From Clostridia bacterium (GTDB lineage Bacteria > Bacillota > Clostridia > Christensenellales > Borkfalkiaceae): DNA of 32,715 nt. Position numbers and translations under genes: made by a program. Under the pieces are notes generated by a model. It saw only the letters and a program-made list of their open reading frames with translations, was not told the origin of the DNA and ran no database searches. The stretch is taken from assembly GCA_017626135.1 (NCBI GenBank), contig JAGAJI010000009.1:1-32715 (forward strand). The letters run 5' to 3'. Each line of letters begins with the position of its first letter. The stretch's first letter is position 1. Below are positions 14,334 to 23,288 of the stretch, in pieces.

Positions 14334-16142
14334 TTGAGCGTAGGAAAATTAAATGATGAATTTATCAATTTTTTGCGCGAGCTGAAACAAAAAAACGATA
14401 TCGTTGAGGTGATCGGCAACTACGTCGCACTCGATAGAAAGGGTGGCAACTACTGGGCTTGTTGTCCCTTTCATCACGAGAGGACGCCTTCTTTTGCAGT
14501 CAACGAAGGGGAGCAGTATTATCATTGTTTCGGTTGTCAGGAATCGGGCGACGTCATCAAGTTCGTACAGGAAATTGAATCTACCGACTTCATGGGCGCC
14601 GTGCAAATTTTGGCGGCAAGAGCCAAAATGACCGTCCCTGAAAACGGCTACGACAGCGAAGAGGCGGCGAAGCGCAAGAAGAAACGGGATACCATGGTGC
14701 AGATCATGCGCGATACGGCGCGATTTTATCTCAATAATCTGTATAGCGGCGACGCACGTGCGGACAAGTATTTGCAATATATTCAAAATCGTTCTTTGGC
14801 GCCGACGACGGTCAAGAAGTTTGGGCTTGGAGCGTCGCTCGACTATACTTCTCTGCCGAAATTCCTGACGACGAAGGGATATTCCAAAGAGGATGCGATC
14901 GCCTGCGGCGTGCTGTCTGCCGACGATAAGGGCAGAGTATTCGATTCGCTCGGAGAACGGTTGATCTTTCCCATCATCAACGCCATGGACGAGGTCGTGG
15001 GTTTTGGTGGAAGAACGCTCGATAAAACGAAATTCGCAAAGTATAAGAATACCAAAGAAACGATGCTCTTTGACAAGAGTAAAACCCTCTATAATATCAA
15101 TCTGTTGAAGAAATTAAAGCGCGAACAGACGGTGAAGGAAATCATTTTTGTTGAAGGATATATGGATACGATCACCCTCTATCAGGCGGGATTTAAGAAC
15201 GTCGTCGCGACCATGGGTACCTCGCTTACCAAAGAGCAGGCGCGGCTTGCCAAGCGTTACACCGATAATATTCTCATCAGTTACGACGGGGATTTTGCAG
15301 GACAGAACGCCGATTTGCGAGGGCTCGAAATCTTGAAAGAGGCGGGCTTGAACGTGCGCGTCGTGCCCATGCCGGACGGGCTCGATCCCGACGACGTCGC
15401 CAAACAGGGCGCGGAAGAATATCAGAAATGTCTGGACCAAGCGATGCCCGTCATCGATTATCGTATTCACGCGTTGGAAAAGAAATACGATATCAAGAAA
15501 ACGGAAGAAAAACGGCAATTCGTCAGCGAGGCGTTGAAGGTCGTTCGCAGCGGGGAAAGCGCAGACGTGCGCGAGGAACTTTTGAAATATATCGCCAAGA
15601 TCTCCGGAACGGCATTCCATGTGTTGGAGCGGGATCTTAACAATATTAAACAAGAAGTGTTATCTGTCCCGCAGGAAGGACCCAAAGAGAGAATTACGGA
15701 AATATCTTCCGAGGTAGATAAAACGCAAAAAGCCAAGCGGTTCGTGTTGGCGGCGAAGCTCTTTTCCGCTCCCTACGCGCAATCGGTTGATCTTTCCGAC
15801 TTTCTTTGGAAAGACGAAACGCATATCGTCGTGGCAAATTATATTATGGACCACGAAAAGTCGGGCGAGCGCCTTCATCCAAGCGAGTTGTTCGTATTGC
15901 TCGAAAATAATGCGGAAATCGGTGCGATTCTGGATTTTAACAACGGAGACAAACTCACGGGACCGATTGCGGAGCAATTTTTTAACGATAGCATCAGAAC
16001 GATGCAAAGCGAAGCGATTGAAGAAGAAATAGAGCAATTGAAGGCGACAAACGCACAATGTACGGAAAAGTCTGAAATCATGGAACTTGCAAAAAAGATC
16101 AATGAATGCGTACGCCGACGCAACGCGTTAAAGAAGTCGTAA
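14334..16142 (+). CDS. dnaG: DNA primase
   Basis: This synthesises RNA primers at the replication fork. The 602-residue protein has the CHC2 zinc-binding domain (about 37-95, with CCPFHHERTPSF and YHCFGCQESG), the primase core, and a TOPRIM domain (about 265-345, with FVEGYMDTITLYQAG and ISYDGDFAGQNA). A C-terminal helical helicase-binding region follows. The start is TTG at 14334, chosen because AGGAGG lies at 14322-14327, 6 bp before it, and the protein N-terminus matches the family. It is 13 bp after dgt and about 100 bp before rpoD, the classic macromolecular synthesis gene order. Confidence 0.97.
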   Translation: MSVGKLNDEFINFLRELKQKNDIVEVIGNYVALDRKGGNYWACCPFHHERTPSFAVNEGEQYYHCFGCQESGDVIKFVQEIESTDFMGAVQILAARAKMTVPENGYDSEEAAKRKKKRDTMVQIMRDTARFYLNNLYSGDARADKYLQYIQNRSLAPTTVKKFGLGASLDYTSLPKFLTTKGYSKEDAIACGVLSADDKGRVFDSLGERLIFPIINAMDEVVGFGGRTLDKTKFAKYKNTKETMLFDKSKTLYNINLLKKLKREQTVKEIIFVEGYMDTITLYQAGFKNVVATMGTSLTKEQARLAKRYTDNILISYDGDFAGQNADLRGLEILKEAGLNVRVVPMPDGLDPDDVAKQGAEEYQKCLDQAMPVIDYRIHALEKKYDIKKTEEKRQFVSEALKVVRSGESADVREELLKYIAKISGTAFHVLERDLNNIKQEVLSVPQEGPKERITEISSEVDKTQKAKRFVLAAKLFSAPYAQSVDLSDFLWKDETHIVVANYIMDHEKSGERLHPSELFVLLENNAEIGAILDFNNGDKLTGPIAEQFFNDSIRTMQSEAIEEEIEQLKATNAQCTEKSEIMELAKKINECVRRRNALKKS

Positions 16143-16241
16143 CCGAGCCTGAAAACGGAAAACGAGGCAGGCAGGTACGCAATTAAGTAAAAAACACAAG
16201 AAAAATAAGAATGATTGTTCAGTATAAACGGAGGATAAAAC

Positions 16242-17297
16242 ATGAACGTATCCGAGCAGAAGCTCAATGAGGTCCTGGCAGGGATCATCGAAAACTATGG
16301 CAAGAAGGGCAGTATTTCCACCAACGCGCTTTGCGACATCATGGAAAAGTACGACACCAACCCCGAACAGATCGACTATGTGTACAAGTCGCTTGGAGAA
16401 GCCGGGATTCAGATCGTAGACGAAGATCAGAGAGATCGGGAGCTGTTTGAACAGGCGCTGTCCGATATCGGGTTGGACGATCCCGTCAAGATGTATCTGA
16501 AAGATATCGGTCGGGTGCCCCTGTTGTCCGCAGAGGAAGAAGTGGATCTTGCCAAGCGTATGCAGGAGGACGACCCTGCGGCGAGAAGGCGCCTTTCCGA
16601 AGCCAACCTTCGTCTGGTCGTCTCCATTGCAAAGCGTTACGTAGGGCGGGGTATGCTCTTCCTCGACCTCATTCAGGAAGGAAACCTCGGGCTGATGAAA
16701 GCGGTGGAAAAATTCGATTATCAGAAGGGGTTCAAATTCTCCACGTACGCAACGTGGTGGATCCGTCAATCTATCACGCGCGCCATCGCCGATCAGGCGC
16801 GTACCATTCGTATTCCCGTGCACATGGTGGAAACGATCAACAAGCTCACGCGCGTGCAAAGACTTCTGTTGCAGGAGTTCGGTCGTGAACCGACGCCCGA
16901 GGAGATCGCGGAAAAGATGGGCGTAACGGAAGAGCGCGTGCGTGAAATTCAAAAGATCGCACAGGACCCCGTGTCCTTGGAAACGCCGATCGGCGAGGAA
17001 GAGGACAGCCATCTGGGCGACTTCATCGAAGACGAAAAGACGGTGACACCCAGTGAGTCGGTGGCGTCTACGATGCTCCGCGAGCAGTTGTTGGGCGTGT
17101 TGGACACGCTGACGCCCCGTGAAGAAAAGGTACTTCGCCTTCGTTACGGTCTCGACGACGGGAAACCCCGCACTTTGGAAGAGGTGGGCAAGGAGTTCAA
17201 CGTCACCCGTGAACGTATCCGTCAGATCGAAGCCAAGGCGATCCGTAAACTCAAGCACCCTTCGCGCAGAAAGCGTTTGGAGGACTTTCTCGAATAA
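16242..17297 (+). CDS. rpoD: Primary sigma factor RpoD (sigma-A)
   Basis: This housekeeping sigma factor recognises the TTGACA/TATAAT promoters seen in the window. The 351-residue protein has a region 1.1-like N-terminus (about 1-75), region 1.2 ([16 protein letters not shown]), region 2 (about 118-185, with [20 protein letters not shown] and [14 protein letters not shown]), region 3, and region 4 (about 285-345, with [20 protein letters not shown]). There is no long insert between regions 1 and 2, as is usual in Firmicutes. The ATG follows CGGAGG. The 99-bp gap after dnaG shows no clear promoter or terminator, so read-through from dnaG is likely. Confidence 0.98.
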   Translation: MNVSEQKLNEVLAGIIENYGKKGSISTNALCDIMEKYDTNPEQIDYVYKSLGEAGIQIVDEDQRDRELFEQALSDIGLDDPVKMYLKDIGRVPLLSAEEEVDLAKRMQEDDPAARRRLSEANLRLVVSIAKRYVGRGMLFLDLIQEGNLGLMKAVEKFDYQKGFKFSTYATWWIRQSITRAIADQARTIRIPVHMVETINKLTRVQRLLLQEFGREPTPEEIAEKMGVTEERVREIQKIAQDPVSLETPIGEEEDSHLGDFIEDEKTVTPSESVASTMLREQLLGVLDTLTPREEKVLRLRYGLDDGKPRTLEEVGKEFNVTRERIRQIEAKAIRKLKHPSRRKRLEDFLE

Positions 17298-17989
17298 TGG
17301 GGTACACCAAACGCATTGACACCCTGTGCGGCTTGCTGAGCAAGACGGACGTGTTTGCGGACGTGGGTTGCGATCACGGGTATTGCACGGAGTATATGCT
17401 CGGGCACGGACTTTGCGAGCGCGCGATCTTTTCCGACGTCAGCAAGGGGAGCCTTGCCAAAGCGGAGAGGTTGCTCGCCCCGTACGTTCGGGCAGGGAGG
17501 GCGGTCTCGGTACTCGGCGACGGCTTTTACGGCGTGGACGAGAGCGTGGGGCTGGTGCTGATCGCCGGCATGGGCGGATGTGAGATCGTGTCCATTCTGT
17601 CCGACGTAAAGCACGGATTCATGCCCAAAAAATTCGTATTTCAGCCCATGCACGATGGGGAAAAACTCCGCAGGTATATCCTCGAAAACGGCGGTTACAT
17701 CGACAAAGATTACACCTTTGAAGACGGCAAGTTTTATGAGGTGATTTGCGGCGGGAACGTGAAAGAGCGGGGGCAGGTATGCGATGAACACCCCTACACG
17801 GACGCGGAGTACGAGTTTGGCAGGGACAATATAAGACAGCTCCCCGAGGCGTTTCAAAAGCGTTTGAAAAAGCTTATCGGGAATATAGACAGGTATTTGA
17901 AAGAGCCGAACTTACAAGAGGAAAGCAGGCGGGAACTGTTGGAAAAGAGAGCTCGGTTCGAAGGAGTATTGCGCGGTGAAATTAAGTGA
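17297..17989 (+). CDS. trmK: tRNA (adenine-22-N1)-methyltransferase
   Basis: A 230-residue SAM-dependent enzyme that methylates A22 of tRNA. The SAM-binding loop FADVGCDHGYC (about residues 20-30), IAGMGG and FQPMHDGEKLRRYI match the TrmK/YqfN family. The ATG overlaps the rpoD stop by one base, with GGAGG at 17279-17283 inside rpoD. The order rpoD-trmK-nif3 is conserved in Firmicutes. A 15-base motif, GGGGGCAGGTATGCG (17769-17783), encodes GQVC plus the next base in what looks like an extra loop before the conserved YTDAEYEFG segment. The same motif recurs in the next gene and near 20760, in another frame. Confidence 0.94.
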   Translation: MGYTKRIDTLCGLLSKTDVFADVGCDHGYCTEYMLGHGLCERAIFSDVSKGSLAKAERLLAPYVRAGRAVSVLGDGFYGVDESVGLVLIAGMGGCEIVSILSDVKHGFMPKKFVFQPMHDGEKLRRYILENGGYIDKDYTFEDGKFYEVICGGNVKERGQVCDEHPYTDAEYEFGRDNIRQLPEAFQKRLKKLIGNIDRYLKEPNLQEESRRELLEKRARFEGVLRGEIK

Positions 17990-18782
17990 AATATATAGAG
18001 TAATCGAAGGGTTGGCGCCCAAGGCGATCAGCGACGAATATTGCAAGACGTACGGCGCGTACGACAACAGCGGCTTGTTGGTGGAAGCGGACGAGGAAAT
18101 TACGGGGGTGTTGTTTTCCCTCGATTTGACGAACGCCGCCATCGACGAAGCGATCGAGAAGGGCTGTAACCTCATTCACACCCATCACCCCGTCATTTAC
18201 GGGAAGATCGATCATATTTGTACGAGTGACGAGGGGTTGCTCGGCGGCAAGCTGGTACGGTGTTTGCGACATGGCATTTCTCTCGTTTCCACCCACCTCA
18301 ATTTGGATATGGCAAAGGGTGGCATCGACGAGAGTTTGATGGAAGGAATTTGCAAAACGACGGGGGCAGGTATGCGTTCACCGACGATTATGCAGACCGC
18401 TGGGGAGAGCGGCTACGGCAGAGTTTACGACGTTGCGCCCCTTACTTTGGACGAGCTTACGGCAGGGATTAAGAAGGAATTTTCCACCGAGCGCGTCGCG
18501 GTATACGGCGACGGGAAGAAGACCGTCGGTCGCGTGGCGAGTTTTTGCGGCGCAGGCGGCGATGAGAGAGCCGTCGCGTTTGCAAAGAGGAACGGCGCAG
18601 ACGTGATCGTGTCCGCCGATTTCAAGCATCACGTGATCACGTATGCGGTAGAGACGGGGTTGTCCGTGATTGCCCTGACGCACTATGCGTCCGAAAACTA
18701 CGGGTTTGAAAAATATTATGAAAAAATCCGTCGGCAGATAGAAGTTCCGTGCGTATTCCACACGGATAGAGAACTGCTTTGA
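17976..18782 (+). CDS. NIF3-like dinuclear metal-binding protein
   Basis: A 268-residue member of the NIF3/YqfO/YbgI family, which binds two metal ions. Its in vivo function is not settled, although GTP cyclohydrolase-type annotations are common. Metal-binding motifs are IHTHHPVIYG, STHLNLD and SADFKHHVITYA. The large insert domain found in Bacillus YqfO is absent or very short, so this is the compact form. The start is GTG at 17976, preceded by AAGGAG at 17961-17966, and it overlaps trmK by 14 bp. The exact motif GGGGGCAGGTATGCG (18362-18376) lies in a variable loop, read here as GAGMR. Confidence 0.93.
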   Translation: MKLSEIYRVIEGLAPKAISDEYCKTYGAYDNSGLLVEADEEITGVLFSLDLTNAAIDEAIEKGCNLIHTHHPVIYGKIDHICTSDEGLLGGKLVRCLRHGISLVSTHLNLDMAKGGIDESLMEGICKTTGAGMRSPTIMQTAGESGYGRVYDVAPLTLDELTAGIKKEFSTERVAVYGDGKKTVGRVASFCGAGGDERAVAFAKRNGADVIVSADFKHHVITYAVETGLSVIALTHYASENYGFEKYYEKIRRQIEVPCVFHTDRELL

Positions 18783-18797
18783 CGGGAGGAGATAAGT

Positions 18798-19499
18798 ATG
18801 TCACAGTTACAGGCTATTTTGAAGTATCAGGAAATCGACACGAAGCTGTATAAGCTGGAGAGAGAGCTCGCAAGCTCGGAAGAGAGAAAGGAGTACGTAA
18901 AGGTCAAAAAATTCCTTGAAACGGCGCCCGAGAAGTTGGACGCCATGGAAGTGAAGGCGAACGCTTTGAAGACGGAAGCGGCGGAGCTCATCAAGAAGTA
19001 TGAAAAAATGGAAGAGACCTTGCAGGAGTTCGAGCATCTGGACGAACTGGTCACGGACGGCGCGGACATTGCCTTTTACAAAAAGAGCGCGCAGTCGATC
19101 GCGGAGCAGTTGAAGAAACTGAAAGTGGATTTGGCGGCGCTCGTCAACAGCATCAAAACGACGGACAGCGAATTTCAGAAACTGAAAAAGCAAGTCCTCG
19201 TCGCGCAGAAGCAGTATGCGGACGCGGCGGAGAAGTACAAAGCCGTGAAGGCGTCGAAAGATGCGGAGAAGAAGGAGATCGAGAAGGAGCTTGCAGCATT
19301 GAGCAAGGAAGTTCCCGAAGAGCTGATGGGCATATATCAAACGAAACGCAAGGAGAGGATTTTCCCCATCGTGGGCGAGGTCGCAGGCAACAGGTGCCCG
19401 TTCTGCAGTATGGAACCCCCTCTTGCGGCGAGGAGCAAACTCTCGGGTGGCGGCAGAATCGAATGCGACAACTGCCACAGAATCATCTTCGGCAACTAA
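18798..19499 (+). CDS. Coiled-coil protein with C4 zinc ribbon (CdsZ / DUF164-type)
   Basis: A 233-residue protein, almost wholly charged coiled coil from about 1 to 175, ending in a zinc ribbon with CPFC and CDNC cysteine pairs around GGGRIECDNCHRIIF. This architecture is that of the zf-RING_7 / DUF164 family usually found beside nif3, exactly as here. The function is not established; nucleic-acid or tRNA-related roles have been suggested for such ribbons. The ATG follows GGGAGGAG. It ends the block that begins at dgt. I see no strong terminator after it, only a 54-bp gap. Confidence 0.88.
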   Translation: MSQLQAILKYQEIDTKLYKLERELASSEERKEYVKVKKFLETAPEKLDAMEVKANALKTEAAELIKKYEKMEETLQEFEHLDELVTDGADIAFYKKSAQSIAEQLKKLKVDLAALVNSIKTTDSEFQKLKKQVLVAQKQYADAAEKYKAVKASKDAEKKEIEKELAALSKEVPEELMGIYQTKRKERIFPIVGEVAGNRCPFCSMEPPLAARSKLSGGGRIECDNCHRIIFGN

Positions 19500-19553
19500 C
19501 CGATTGAGGTCAAGGGAATTATTCTCTTTCACCTATTGTAGCACGTTTTTTCT

Positions 19554-20630
19554 ATGCATAGCATAGAATATACCGTGCAGAAAATCATTGCGAAAATCCA
19601 TTTGGGAAATATACGCTACAACGCCGAGCAATTTGCGGCGTTGACGGGAACCCGTCTGTGCGCCGTCGTCAAGGCGAACGCCTACGGACATGGGGCGGAG
19701 GAAGTGGTCAACGCGCTCTCGGGCGTCGCGGATCACTTTGCCGTTGCACTGATCGAGGAGGGCGTTGCCATTCGCGCGGCGGCTTGCGGAAAGGATATCC
19801 TCGTATTCACGCCCCCGACGGACGAGGAAGAAGGGTATCTTTTGGCGGCGAACGGCTTTGTTGCCACCGTCGACGGCTTGTATACGGCAAAGCTTTTATC
19901 CAAAGTCTGCGCCAAGTATCGTTTGCCCTTGCAAGTACATCTGAAAGTGAACACGGGCATGAACCGCTACGGCATGAACGGGAGTATGCTCGGAAAGGTG
20001 TGCAAATTTTTGCAACGCGATCCCTATATTCGTGTGACGGGAATTTACTCTCACCTCTATGCGCATACGCGCGCGGTGGCGGAGGAACAGCGAACGCTGT
20101 TCGTGCGGATGCTCGATATCTGCAGACGGTATTTTCCGAGCGTCATCGCACACCTGGGTGCCACGTACGGCGCTTTGCTTGGGCAAGAATACGCCTTCGA
20201 TATGGTGCGGATCGGCATCGGGCTGTACGGGTATTCGCCCTGCGAGACAGAGAAAATTTCTCTCAAAAAGGGCATGAGCACGTATGCGAAAGCCGTCGTT
20301 TGCCGCACCTATTCTTTCGGGAGCGCCGGGTACGGCGACGTGAGAAAAGAGAAGGGAACGAAGCTCACTTTGTGTCGGGTCGGCTACGCGGACGGAAGTT
20401 TGCGGAGGCGGAAAAACGGCATGGAGGATTCCGAGAAAAACGCCAACGACCTGTGCATGGACGTCTGCGTTCGGGAAGGGCGGGTTGCCCGCGGGAAATA
20501 CCTTCCCGTTCTGATAGACGCAGAGCAAACTGCCCGAAAAACGGGCACGATTGCCTACGAGGTATTGTGCGCGGCGACCCGTCGCGCGGAGTGTATCTAT
20601 GACGACGAAATTACGATTTGCGGAGAATGA
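19554..20630 (+). CDS. alr: Alanine racemase
   Basis: This interconverts L- and D-alanine for peptidoglycan. The PLP lysine is K40 in VVKANAYGHG, and the second catalytic residue is Y278 in RVGYADGS. The CMD motif (LCMD) is present in the C-terminal domain. The 358-residue length is slightly short, and the C-terminal segment around KNANDLCMDVCVREGRV is more divergent than usual. The start is uncertain: the ATG at 19554 has no ribosome binding site and lies in the left arm of a perfect 7-bp hairpin (19551-19567). A GTG at 19574 has no site either. It overlaps the cyclo-ligase gene by 32 bp. Confidence 0.92.
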   Translation: MHSIEYTVQKIIAKIHLGNIRYNAEQFAALTGTRLCAVVKANAYGHGAEEVVNALSGVADHFAVALIEEGVAIRAAACGKDILVFTPPTDEEEGYLLAANGFVATVDGLYTAKLLSKVCAKYRLPLQVHLKVNTGMNRYGMNGSMLGKVCKFLQRDPYIRVTGIYSHLYAHTRAVAEEQRTLFVRMLDICRRYFPSVIAHLGATYGALLGQEYAFDMVRIGIGLYGYSPCETEKISLKKGMSTYAKAVVCRTYSFGSAGYGDVRKEKGTKLTLCRVGYADGSLRRRKNGMEDSEKNANDLCMDVCVREGRVARGKYLPVLIDAEQTARKTGTIAYEVLCAATRRAECIYDDEITICGE

Positions 20631-21198
20631 GGGAAGGACGCTCACGAAGGCGGAACTTCGCGCGTACGCGAAGAACAAGCGCGCGGAAAACGTCAATCGG
20701 GACGTGAAAGAGGAATTGTTGATCGACCACTTCTACACCGCCGTTTTCGGGGAAACGAAGGGGGCAGGTATGCGACGAAGCTTTTTTATCTACCTTTCCT
20801 TCTTTCTCGAAGCCCCCACGGACAGGCTCGTGGAACGTCTGCGGGAAGACGGGCATACGATCTATTGCCCGAGGGTGGAAAACGGAGAGATGGTTGCGGT
20901 CCCTTACGGGGAAGACTTCACGCTCTCAAAGTTCGGCATTCGCGAGCCGACGGGGGAGCGCTACGCAGGCGACTTCGATTTTATCGTCGTGCCCCTGCTC
21001 GCCGTGGACAGGCAGGGCAATCGGTTGGGGTACGGCGGCGGATATTACGATAAGTTTTTGAAAGGGAAGAGCGCGAAACGGGTGGGCTATTGCTATCAAT
21101 TTCAGGTGATGCCCTACGTGCCCGTCGAGCCTTGGGACGAGCCGTTGCAACAAATCGTGACGGACGAAGAAATCATCAACGTGGAGAGAAAACCATGA
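20599..21198 (+). CDS. 5-formyltetrahydrofolate cyclo-ligase
   Basis: This ATP-dependent enzyme converts 5-formyl-THF to 5,10-methenyl-THF. The C-terminal signature PLLAVDRQGNRLGYGGGYYDKFL is clear. The N-terminus LTKAELRAYAKNKRAE matches the basic ATP-binding helix of the family. I place the start at ATG 20599 because GGAG is at 20587-20590, giving 199 residues; the frame is open from 20551. It overlaps alr by 32 bp. The exact 15-mer GGGGGCAGGTATGCG (20760-20774) encodes GAGMR in an unusual extra segment, ETKGAGMRR, before the conserved IYLSF strand. It is followed by rsmD with a 4-bp overlap. Confidence 0.93.
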   Translation: MTTKLRFAENEGRTLTKAELRAYAKNKRAENVNRDVKEELLIDHFYTAVFGETKGAGMRRSFFIYLSFFLEAPTDRLVERLREDGHTIYCPRVENGEMVAVPYGEDFTLSKFGIREPTGERYAGDFDFIVVPLLAVDRQGNRLGYGGGYYDKFLKGKSAKRVGYCYQFQVMPYVPVEPWDEPLQQIVTDEEIINVERKP

Positions 21199-21740
21199 GA
21201 ATCATCGGTGGAAAATACAGGAGCCGCGTGCTTGCGGAGTTCAAGGGAGAGGAAGTCCGTCCCACGTCCGACAGAGCGCGCGAAGCGTTGTTCAACATAC
21301 TGGCGCTGAAAATCTACGGCGCGCGCGTGCTCGATCTGTTTTCGGGGAGCGGCGCGTTGGGGTTGGAAGCCCTTTCGCGCGGTGCGGCGGAAGCGGTGTT
21401 CAACGATTGCGCCAAGGATAGCGTCGCCCTTCTGAAAAAGAATCTGACTGCCTTGAAGATCCCCGTCAACGGCGAGGAAGCCAAGGTGTACAATATGGAT
21501 TATCTCGCCTGCTTGGAGAGCGTCCGCCCGCAGTTCGATCTCATTTTCATCGATCCGCCCTATCGTTTCGATTACGGCGTGAAGGCGCTTGAAAGGATCG
21601 GAGAGAAGGGTTTGCTTTCTTCGGACGGGATTGCCGTGTACGAGCGCGATCGTCCCTTCGAGGGGGAAATCGCAGGGCTTGAAAAGTACGACGAGCGGAA
21701 ATACGGCAAGGCGTATCTGACCTTTTTTAAGAGGGGGTAG
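21195..21740 (+). CDS. rsmD: 16S rRNA (guanine-966-N2)-methyltransferase
   Basis: A 181-residue rRNA methyltransferase that modifies G966 of 16S rRNA. It starts MRIIGGKYRSR and has RPTSDRAREALFNIL, the SAM loop LDLFSGSGALGLEALSRGA, and the catalytic IDPPY (NPPY-type) motif. The ATG overlaps the cyclo-ligase stop (ATGA) and follows GTGGAGAG. The frame is open upstream to 21090 but without a good start. It is followed 3 bp later by coaD; rsmD-coaD is a standard bacterial pair. Confidence 0.96.
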   Translation: MRIIGGKYRSRVLAEFKGEEVRPTSDRAREALFNILALKIYGARVLDLFSGSGALGLEALSRGAAEAVFNDCAKDSVALLKKNLTALKIPVNGEEAKVYNMDYLACLESVRPQFDLIFIDPPYRFDYGVKALERIGEKGLLSSDGIAVYERDRPFEGEIAGLEKYDERKYGKAYLTFFKRG

Positions 21741-21743
21741 AGT

Positions 21744-22241
21744 ATGAGCGAAAAGAGAAAATGTGTTTTTGCGGGGACGTTCGATCCCCCCACGCTGGGG
21801 CATAAAGCGATCGTGGAGGCGTGCGAAAAACTCTTCGACGAAGTGGTGGTGGCAATTCTCGTCAATCCCGCCAAAACGCCCTATTTCAGTCTGGAACAGC
21901 GCAAAGAGATGCTTCGGCTGACGGTTGGGGAAAGTGAAAAGGTGCGTATCGTTGCCACGACGGGCACGGTGGCGGAACTGCTCAAAGCGGAAAATACTGA
22001 AATTTACGTGCGCGGGATCCGCAACTCCATCGACCTCGATTATGAGAACGCAAATTTCTACGCGAGCAGGAAGCTGGACGAGAACGTCACGGCGATGTAT
22101 ATCCCCTGTCCGCAGGAGCTGTTGCACGTCAGCTCGTCCATGGTGCGAAGCAGTTTGCTCTTCGGAACGCCCATCGACGAATACGTAACGGAAGAAGTGA
22201 AAGAATATATAACAAGGAACCAAAGAGAAAGGAGTTTTTGA
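21744..22241 (+). CDS. coaD: Phosphopantetheine adenylyltransferase
   Basis: This is the penultimate step of coenzyme A synthesis. The 165-residue protein carries GTFDPPTLGH (nucleotide-binding TxGH motif), YVRGIRNSIDLDYE and HVSSSMVR, all diagnostic of bacterial CoaD. The ATG lies 3 bp after the rsmD stop, with AGGGGG a few bases before it. The DAHP synthase gene starts 1 bp after its stop, with its ribosome site inside coaD, so the two are translationally coupled although their pathways differ. Confidence 0.97.
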   Translation: MSEKRKCVFAGTFDPPTLGHKAIVEACEKLFDEVVVAILVNPAKTPYFSLEQRKEMLRLTVGESEKVRIVATTGTVAELLKAENTEIYVRGIRNSIDLDYENANFYASRKLDENVTAMYIPCPQELLHVSSSMVRSSLLFGTPIDEYVTEEVKEYITRNQRERSF

Positions 22242-22242
22242 T

Positions 22243-23265
22243 ATGTTGGAAAGACAGAACTACATTCCCGAACCCGAGGAATTTATTGCGGAAAAACCGT
22301 TGACGCCTGCGTTGCAGGCGATCAAGAAGGCACGCGACGAGGAGATTCGCGACGTCATCGCAGGCAGAAGTAAGAAAATGTTGGTGGTCATCGGGCCCTG
22401 CTCGGCACACGAGCCCGCCCCCACCCTCGAATATATTTCCCGACTTGGGAAACTCAACGAAAAGGTAAAAGACCAACTCGTCATCGTGCCGAGAATTTAC
22501 ACGAACAAACCCCGTACCAAGGGGGTGGGTTATAAGGGTATGTTCCTGCAACCCGATCCCGAGGGCATGGCGGACATCGTGCGCGGCATTCGCAGCATCC
22601 GCGCGTTGCATCTGGCGGCGATGAACGAATCGGGCCTGACTTCGGCAGACGAGATGCTCTATCCCGAAAACACTCCCTACGTCGAGGACCTCTTGTCCTA
22701 TCACGCCGTGGGCGCGAGAAGCGTAGAGGATCAACTTCATCGTCAGGTGGCGAGCGGTATCGACGCGCCCGTGGGTTTGAAAAATCCCATGAGTGGGAAC
22801 ATTCTGGCATTGCTCAATTCCATTTTCGCGGCGCAGAGTCCGCAGATTTTCAAGTATCGCAACTATCAGGTAAGTTCGGACGGGAACCCCTACGCGCACG
22901 CCATTTTGCGCGGCGGCGTGGACGGTTCGGGCGCGGACGTGCCCAACTTCCATTACGAGACGGTCATGCAGCTCACCGAGCTGTATAAGGGGAGCAAGCT
23001 TGAAAATCCTGCCATCGTCATCGACTGCAATCATTCCAACTCGGGCAAGCAGTTCAAACAGCAGATCCGCATCGCGCAGGAAGTCATGCAAAACCGCCGT
23101 TTCGACGAGGAGTTCAAGAACATCGTCAAGGGCTTCATGATCGAGAGCTTCTTGGTGGAAGGCAATCAGAAACACGACGAAGTGTTCGGCAAATCCATCA
23201 CCGACCCCTGCTTGGGCTGGGAGGACACCGAACGACTTCTTTGCAATATCGCAGAACAGGTATAA
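22243..23265 (+). CDS. 3-deoxy-7-phosphoheptulonate (DAHP) synthase, class I alpha
   Basis: This is the first step of the shikimate pathway: phosphoenolpyruvate plus erythrose 4-phosphate. The 340-residue protein follows the AroF/AroG/AroH type: VIGPCSAHEP, PRIYTNKPRTKGVGYKG, PVGLKNPMSGN and IDCNHSNSGKQFKQQ. The N-terminal 45 residues correspond to the regulatory extension seen in feedback-controlled AroFGH enzymes, so amino-acid inhibition is plausible; its specificity cannot be read here. Many Firmicutes use the I-beta type instead. The ATG follows AAAGGAG. It precedes prephenate dehydratase by 23 bp, suggesting control of phenylalanine supply. Confidence 0.95.
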   Translation: MLERQNYIPEPEEFIAEKPLTPALQAIKKARDEEIRDVIAGRSKKMLVVIGPCSAHEPAPTLEYISRLGKLNEKVKDQLVIVPRIYTNKPRTKGVGYKGMFLQPDPEGMADIVRGIRSIRALHLAAMNESGLTSADEMLYPENTPYVEDLLSYHAVGARSVEDQLHRQVASGIDAPVGLKNPMSGNILALLNSIFAAQSPQIFKYRNYQVSSDGNPYAHAILRGGVDGSGADVPNFHYETVMQLTELYKGSKLENPAIVIDCNHSNSGKQFKQQIRIAQEVMQNRRFDEEFKNIVKGFMIESFLVEGNQKHDEVFGKSITDPCLGWEDTERLLCNIAEQV

Positions 23266-23288
23266 GAAAGAGGAAAAGAGAGGTACGT

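Noticed and set aside
16143..16241. A separate rpoD promoter in the dnaG-rpoD gap
   Set aside because: A TATAAA-like word near the ribosome site has no suitable -35 partner at 16-18 bp.
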